A stretch of 5,835 bases of DNA from an uncultured Clostridia bacterium (lineage in GTDB: Bacteria; Bacillota_A; Clostridia; TANB77; CAG-508), in assembly GCA_947369305.1 (NCBI GenBank), contig CANBLA010000066.1, positions 1-5,835 on the forward strand. The letters are read 5' to 3'. This document shows positions 4,713 to 5,835 of this stretch, piece after piece. The position numbers and the translations under genes are program-made. How positions within the stretch are numbered: position 1 is the first letter of the stretch; the number at the start of each line of letters is the position of its first letter. Under the pieces are notes generated by a model. It saw nothing but the letters and a program-made list of their open reading frames with translations, did no database searches and was not told where the DNA came from.

Positions 4713-4718
4713 ATTATA
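4713..4718 (-). promoter_or_regulatory. Candidate -10 box for the alarmone synthetase gene
   Basis: A perfect TATAAT on the minus strand lies about 95 bases before the ATG at 4618, after the terminator of the preceding operon. At 17-18 bases upstream only poor -35 matches (GGTAAA/TGGTAA) are present, so this is a weak call. A second TATAAT occurs slightly downstream in GGATATAATT, also without a -35 box. Confidence 0.35.
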
Positions 4719-4776
4719 CTATATTTTTTTTGCATTTACCATTGTTTTTATCTATCAAATTTAAACTTTTTTCGAC

Positions 4777-4811
4777 AAAAAGAGCGCAAAACCAGAGAAG
4801 TTTCGCGCCCT
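4777..4811 (-). terminator. Rho-independent terminator after ftsH and the 190-aa gene
   Basis: On the minus strand, bases 4800-4811 pair with 4781-4792 in a 12-bp stem (10 Watson-Crick pairs, 2 G-T wobbles) with a 7-base loop, followed by TTTTT. The GC-rich GCGC core stands out in AT-rich surroundings. It lies about 87 bases after the stop codon of the 190-aa gene and would end the ftsH transcript. Confidence 0.9.
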
Positions 4812-4872
4812 TGATAAATTTTAAGGCTGAAATAAATACAATTATTATAATATATTTTTTATATTTATCAAG
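4810..4872. repeat. 10-bp perfect inverted repeat in the 3' region of the ftsH transcript
   Basis: CTTGATAAAT (4810-4819) and ATTTATCAAG (4863-4872) are perfect inverted copies flanking 43 very AT-rich bases. The left copy touches the terminator stem. In RNA the arms could pair and stack on the terminator hairpin. I see no transposase or target duplication that would make this an insertion. Confidence 0.4.
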
Positions 4873-4897
4873 TCCAAATTTTAAAAAGTTTTTACTT

Positions 4898-5470
4898 TTA
4901 CTCATCAAAGCTTTGTTGTTTTTCTGATTCTTCCCTCATTTGCATATCGTTTATAATATCACTTGGATGTTTCAAAAAGTCTCCAGCACTATCTGATGAC
5001 ATTTGATATTCTTCTGCTGTTTTTTTCGCTTGCATACTCATTTCATCTATAATTTTAGCTTTTCCACCTAATGACTGAATTGCAGTTTCTTGTACATATC
5101 CATTTGCTATTGCATATCCCAAACTAATTGCTGCCTTTACATCAACCATTTCTATCACTTTATTTTGAGAAGAAATGTCAATTGGTCTACCACCTCTGCT
5201 TTCTGCATATTGAACTAATTCTTCTGGAGATAAAATTCCACCTGACATAGCTATTTCAGTAGCACTATTTCCTAATTGATTTAAATATCCTTCTCTTTGC
5301 ACATCTCGTTCATACTCTTTAGCAACCTTTAACGATATGTCTTCTCCATTTTCTACTCTATATTGATCTACCATATTTATCGGTGAACGATACTGATCAA
5401 ATTGAGCATTTCCTTCTGGTAAGTTTTTAACACCTTTGATTCTATTTATCAAATCCTTGAACCATCCCAT
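4898..5470 (-). CDS. Hypothetical protein co-transcribed with ftsH (190 aa)
   Basis: I do not recognise this protein. It starts MGWFKDLINRIKG and is soluble-looking and acidic, with no signal peptide, no membrane segment and no cysteine. The middle (about 47-160) is probably helical, with Ala/Gly-containing stretches such as GNSATEIAMSGGILSPEELVQ (a possible helix-turn-helix-like or EF-like helical region; no firm assignment) and AISLGYAIANGYVQETAIQSLGG. The C-terminus is Gln/Glu/Ser/Met-rich and probably disordered. AGGAGG lies just before the ATG, and the start is only 12 bases after the ftsH stop, so the two genes are very likely co-transcribed and perhaps translationally coupled. That placement makes an adaptor, substrate or regulator of the FtsH protease possible, but this is only inference from position. 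The gene ends at a strong terminator. Confidence 0.85.
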   Translation of the reverse strand: MGWFKDLINRIKGVKNLPEGNAQFDQYRSPINMVDQYRVENGEDISLKVAKEYERDVQREGYLNQLGNSATEIAMSGGILSPEELVQYAESRGGRPIDISSQNKVIEMVDVKAAISLGYAIANGYVQETAIQSLGGKAKIIDEMSMQAKKTAEEYQMSSDSAGDFLKHPSDIINDMQMREESEKQQSFDE

Positions 5471-5482
5471 ATTTTCCTCCTA

Positions 5483-5791
5483 TTATTTATTCATAATCTC
5501 CTCAAATTCTTCTCCGTCAATTTTTTCTCTTTCCATTAAAATATTTGCTACATCATGCAATTTTCCCATATTTTCATTCAAAATATCTACTGCTCTTCTA
5601 TAGGCCGTGTCGATAATATTTTTAACTTCTGCATCAATTACTGCAGCCGTTTGTTCACTTACGTCTTTATGTTGTGCAAAATCTCTTCCTAAAAAGACTT
5701 CTTCTTGACCAGAACCAAACATGATTGTCCCAACAACGTCGCTCATACCATATTTGGTCACCATACTTCTTGCAATTTTATATATAGCCAT
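5483..5791 (-). CDS. ftsH: ATP-dependent zinc metalloprotease FtsH, C-terminal end (partial)
   Basis: FtsH is a membrane-anchored AAA+ hexameric protease that degrades damaged membrane proteins and some regulatory proteins. Only about the last 100 of some 600-650 residues are present, from the helical part of the M41 peptidase domain. Recognisable family stretches are IARSMVTKYGMSD (6-18), VFLGRDF (32-38), the SEQTAAVIDAEVKNIIDTAYRRA helix (45-67) and the ILMEREKIDGEEFEEIM end (84-100). The HExxH zinc site and AAA module would lie beyond the right edge. The frame stays open to the window end, but the residues before MAIYKIAR (…FAVRSSI) do not match the expected FtsH 'GAS.DI' region and are GC-rich. 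The genuine sequence therefore probably ends near 5791-5797, and the Met at 5789-5791 is internal, not a real start. Confidence 0.92.
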   Translation of the reverse strand: MAIYKIARSMVTKYGMSDVVGTIMFGSGQEEVFLGRDFAQHKDVSEQTAAVIDAEVKNIIDTAYRRAVDILNENMGKLHDVANILMEREKIDGEEFEEIMNK

Positions 5792-5835
5792 GATCGACGA
5801 TCTGACCGCGAAATTGTCGGAAGCCGCTGTCAGCG
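5792..5835. other. GC-rich foreign tail, probable chimeric join
   Basis: About 26 of the last 44 bases are G or C, against roughly 30% in the rest of the contig. In the ftsH frame they encode residues unlike FtsH. On the plus strand an ATG at 5790-5792 opens a frame reading MIDDLTAKLSEAAVS to the edge, which resembles the start of a protein from a higher-GC organism. The simplest view is misassembly or a chimeric read, with the breakpoint near the shared GATCATGGC. Confidence 0.65.

Noticed and set aside
4810..4872. Insertion sequence bounded by inverted repeats
   Set aside because: Only 63 bp, with no transposase and no visible target-site duplication; overlap with a terminator explains one arm.
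4714..4908. 64-codon minus-strand frame beginning at the stop of the 190-aa gene (MSKSKNFLKFGL...), with one hydrophobic stretch
   Set aside because: It is read straight through the strong terminator hairpin and its U-run, so most transcripts would not contain it; its start overlaps the preceding gene without a separate ribosome binding site.
4640..4927. 95-codon plus-strand hydrophobic frame in the gap before the ftsH-linked gene
   Set aside because: Composed of AT-rich low-complexity codons (Ile, Phe, Leu, Asn, Lys), runs through the terminator and has no ribosome binding site.

Overview
The window reads as a low-GC Bacillota-type bacterial contig (roughly 30% GC over most of its length) using the standard bacterial code: TGG encodes Trp and TGA serves as a stop. 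The gene sets rpsF-ssb-rpsR and mraZ-rsmH, strong AGGAGG ribosome binding sites and consensus -35/-10 promoters all fit this group. I cannot place it to genus. Neither end is trustworthy. Bases 1-79 are an untrimmed Illumina P7 adapter, with index and a poly-G/poly-C tail. The last ~45 bases have much higher GC (about 59%) and do not continue the ftsH reading frame in a recognisable way, so they look like a chimeric join.

All confidently named genes lie on the minus strand, so transcription reads from the right end to the left. From the right: the C-terminal end of ftsH (5483-5791) is followed by an unrecognised 190-aa protein gene (4898-5470) and a strong terminator (4777-4811). Next is a small RelA/SpoT-type alarmone synthetase gene (3938-4618) with its own terminator (3913-3939). 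The ribosomal/replication operon rpsF-ssb-rpsR (3785 down to 2735) follows. It has an extended -10 promoter and a leader hairpin resembling a bS6:bS18 autoregulatory element. A short region downstream holds a possible 40-aa ORF and ends at a bidirectional terminator (2497-2525).

The middle of the window carries an accessory-looking divergent pair. A plus-strand six-helix membrane protein (1952-2515) resembles one half of a MATE transporter. An unrecognised minus-strand 151-aa protein (1340-1795) appears to contain an internal duplication. Each has its own well-formed promoter and terminator.

On the left is the start of the division/cell-wall (dcw) cluster: mraZ (718-1143) and the beginning of rsmH (80-393, cut by the adapter). 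The mraZ promoter region carries three 7-bp repeats with a 10-bp period (AAAGTGG/AAAGTGT/GAAGTGG), matching the known MraZ operator pattern and implying autoregulation. The mraZ-rsmH gap is unusually long (324 bp). It contains seven copies of the nonamer TCNTTTGTA, a 17-bp palindrome, a 7-bp hairpin and a 13-bp-stem terminator pointing away from rsmH on the plus strand. This repeat-rich gap is the least explained structure in the window.
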